64,000 nucleotides of DNA from Celerinatantimonas sp046054165 (GTDB lineage Bacteria; Pseudomonadota; Gammaproteobacteria; Enterobacterales; Celerinatantimonadaceae): the NCBI RefSeq assembly GCF_046054165.1, contig NZ_JBFNXK010000015.1, forward strand, positions 42,161 through 106,160, written 5' to 3'. Below, one piece after another: positions 63,961 through 64,000 of the stretch (position 1 is the first letter of the stretch; each line of letters opens with the position of its first letter). The position numbers and the translations under genes are program-made. A model generated the notes under the pieces. The model had not been told where the DNA came from. It worked only from the letters and a program-made list of their open reading frames with translations, and searched no databases.

Positions 63961-64000
63961 GCGAATGCCCCTTAATTCCCTAATAAAAAAACCGGCCAAA

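Noticed and set aside
63984..64000. Possible terminator arm after the pectinesterase gene
   Set aside because: An A-run followed by CCGGCC suggests the left half of a hairpin, but the window ends before a partner arm can be seen.

Overview
This is a chromosomal segment of a facultatively anaerobic gammaproteobacterium of moderate-to-low GC, near the Vibrio/Aeromonas/Enterobacterales grade. The evidence is a set of familiar gene blocks: sdhCDAB-sucABCD divergent from gltA, aspS-yebC-ruvC beside cmoAB, fabB divergent from mnmC, and usg-fimV-truA-accD-folC-dedD-cvpA-purF. A plant-polymer gene (pectinesterase with a KdgR-like operator) and a purine/allantoate nitrogen-salvage cluster suggest a saltmarsh, plant or sediment life. 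A Celerinatantimonas-like organism would fit, but that is only a guess. I see no tRNA, rRNA, insertion sequence, prophage or CRISPR array.

Layout. 1-2.1 kb: the end of an unknown gene, a DnaJ-related protein, and a convergent tryptophanyl-tRNA synthetase with a strong leader hairpin. 2.2-8.2 kb: an outer-membrane porin divergent from a tightly packed dinG-yfcA-priC-DUF2057-rsmS run plus a small helix-turn-helix-like gene. 8.3-19.9 kb: the TCA block (sucDCBA, sdhBADC on the minus strand, gltA on the plus strand) around an 836-bp regulatory gap. 20-27.3 kb: a secreted HSL-type esterase, then an iron-uptake island in which a TonB-dependent receptor faces a FecBCDE-like ABC transporter across Fur-box-like sequences. 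27.6-34.6 kb: focA with a CBS-domain partner, ruvC-yebC-aspS, cmoAB and a cold-shock protein. 34.9-49.3 kb: an acetyltransferase, a gene-poor stretch, then the purF-to-fabB block and mnmC. 49.7-51.8 kb: a two-gene signalling module, REC-CheC plus PAS-GGDEF.

51.9-61.6 kb is the most distinctive region. A minus-strand cluster encodes an HpxZ-like protein, an RpiR regulator, an amidase, an oxamate amidohydrolase-like protein, a ureidoglycine aminotransferase and an allantoate amidohydrolase. Its divergent neighbour is a complete polar-amino-acid-type ABC transporter. Together they read as uptake of allantoate or a related ureide and its conversion to oxalate, ammonia and CO2. A shared 12-base motif, AACTTTAGTTTC, lies directly upstream of the transporter and directly upstream of the amidase gene. 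I propose it as the operator of the RpiR protein. The cluster differs from the Klebsiella hpx genes I remember: it has a short AMI1-like amidase and no visible HpxX/AtzG small subunit.

The window closes with a dimethylargininase-family hydrolase and a pectinesterase. Most genes end in well-formed rho-independent terminators, several of them bidirectional between convergent genes, so transcription units can be drawn with good confidence.
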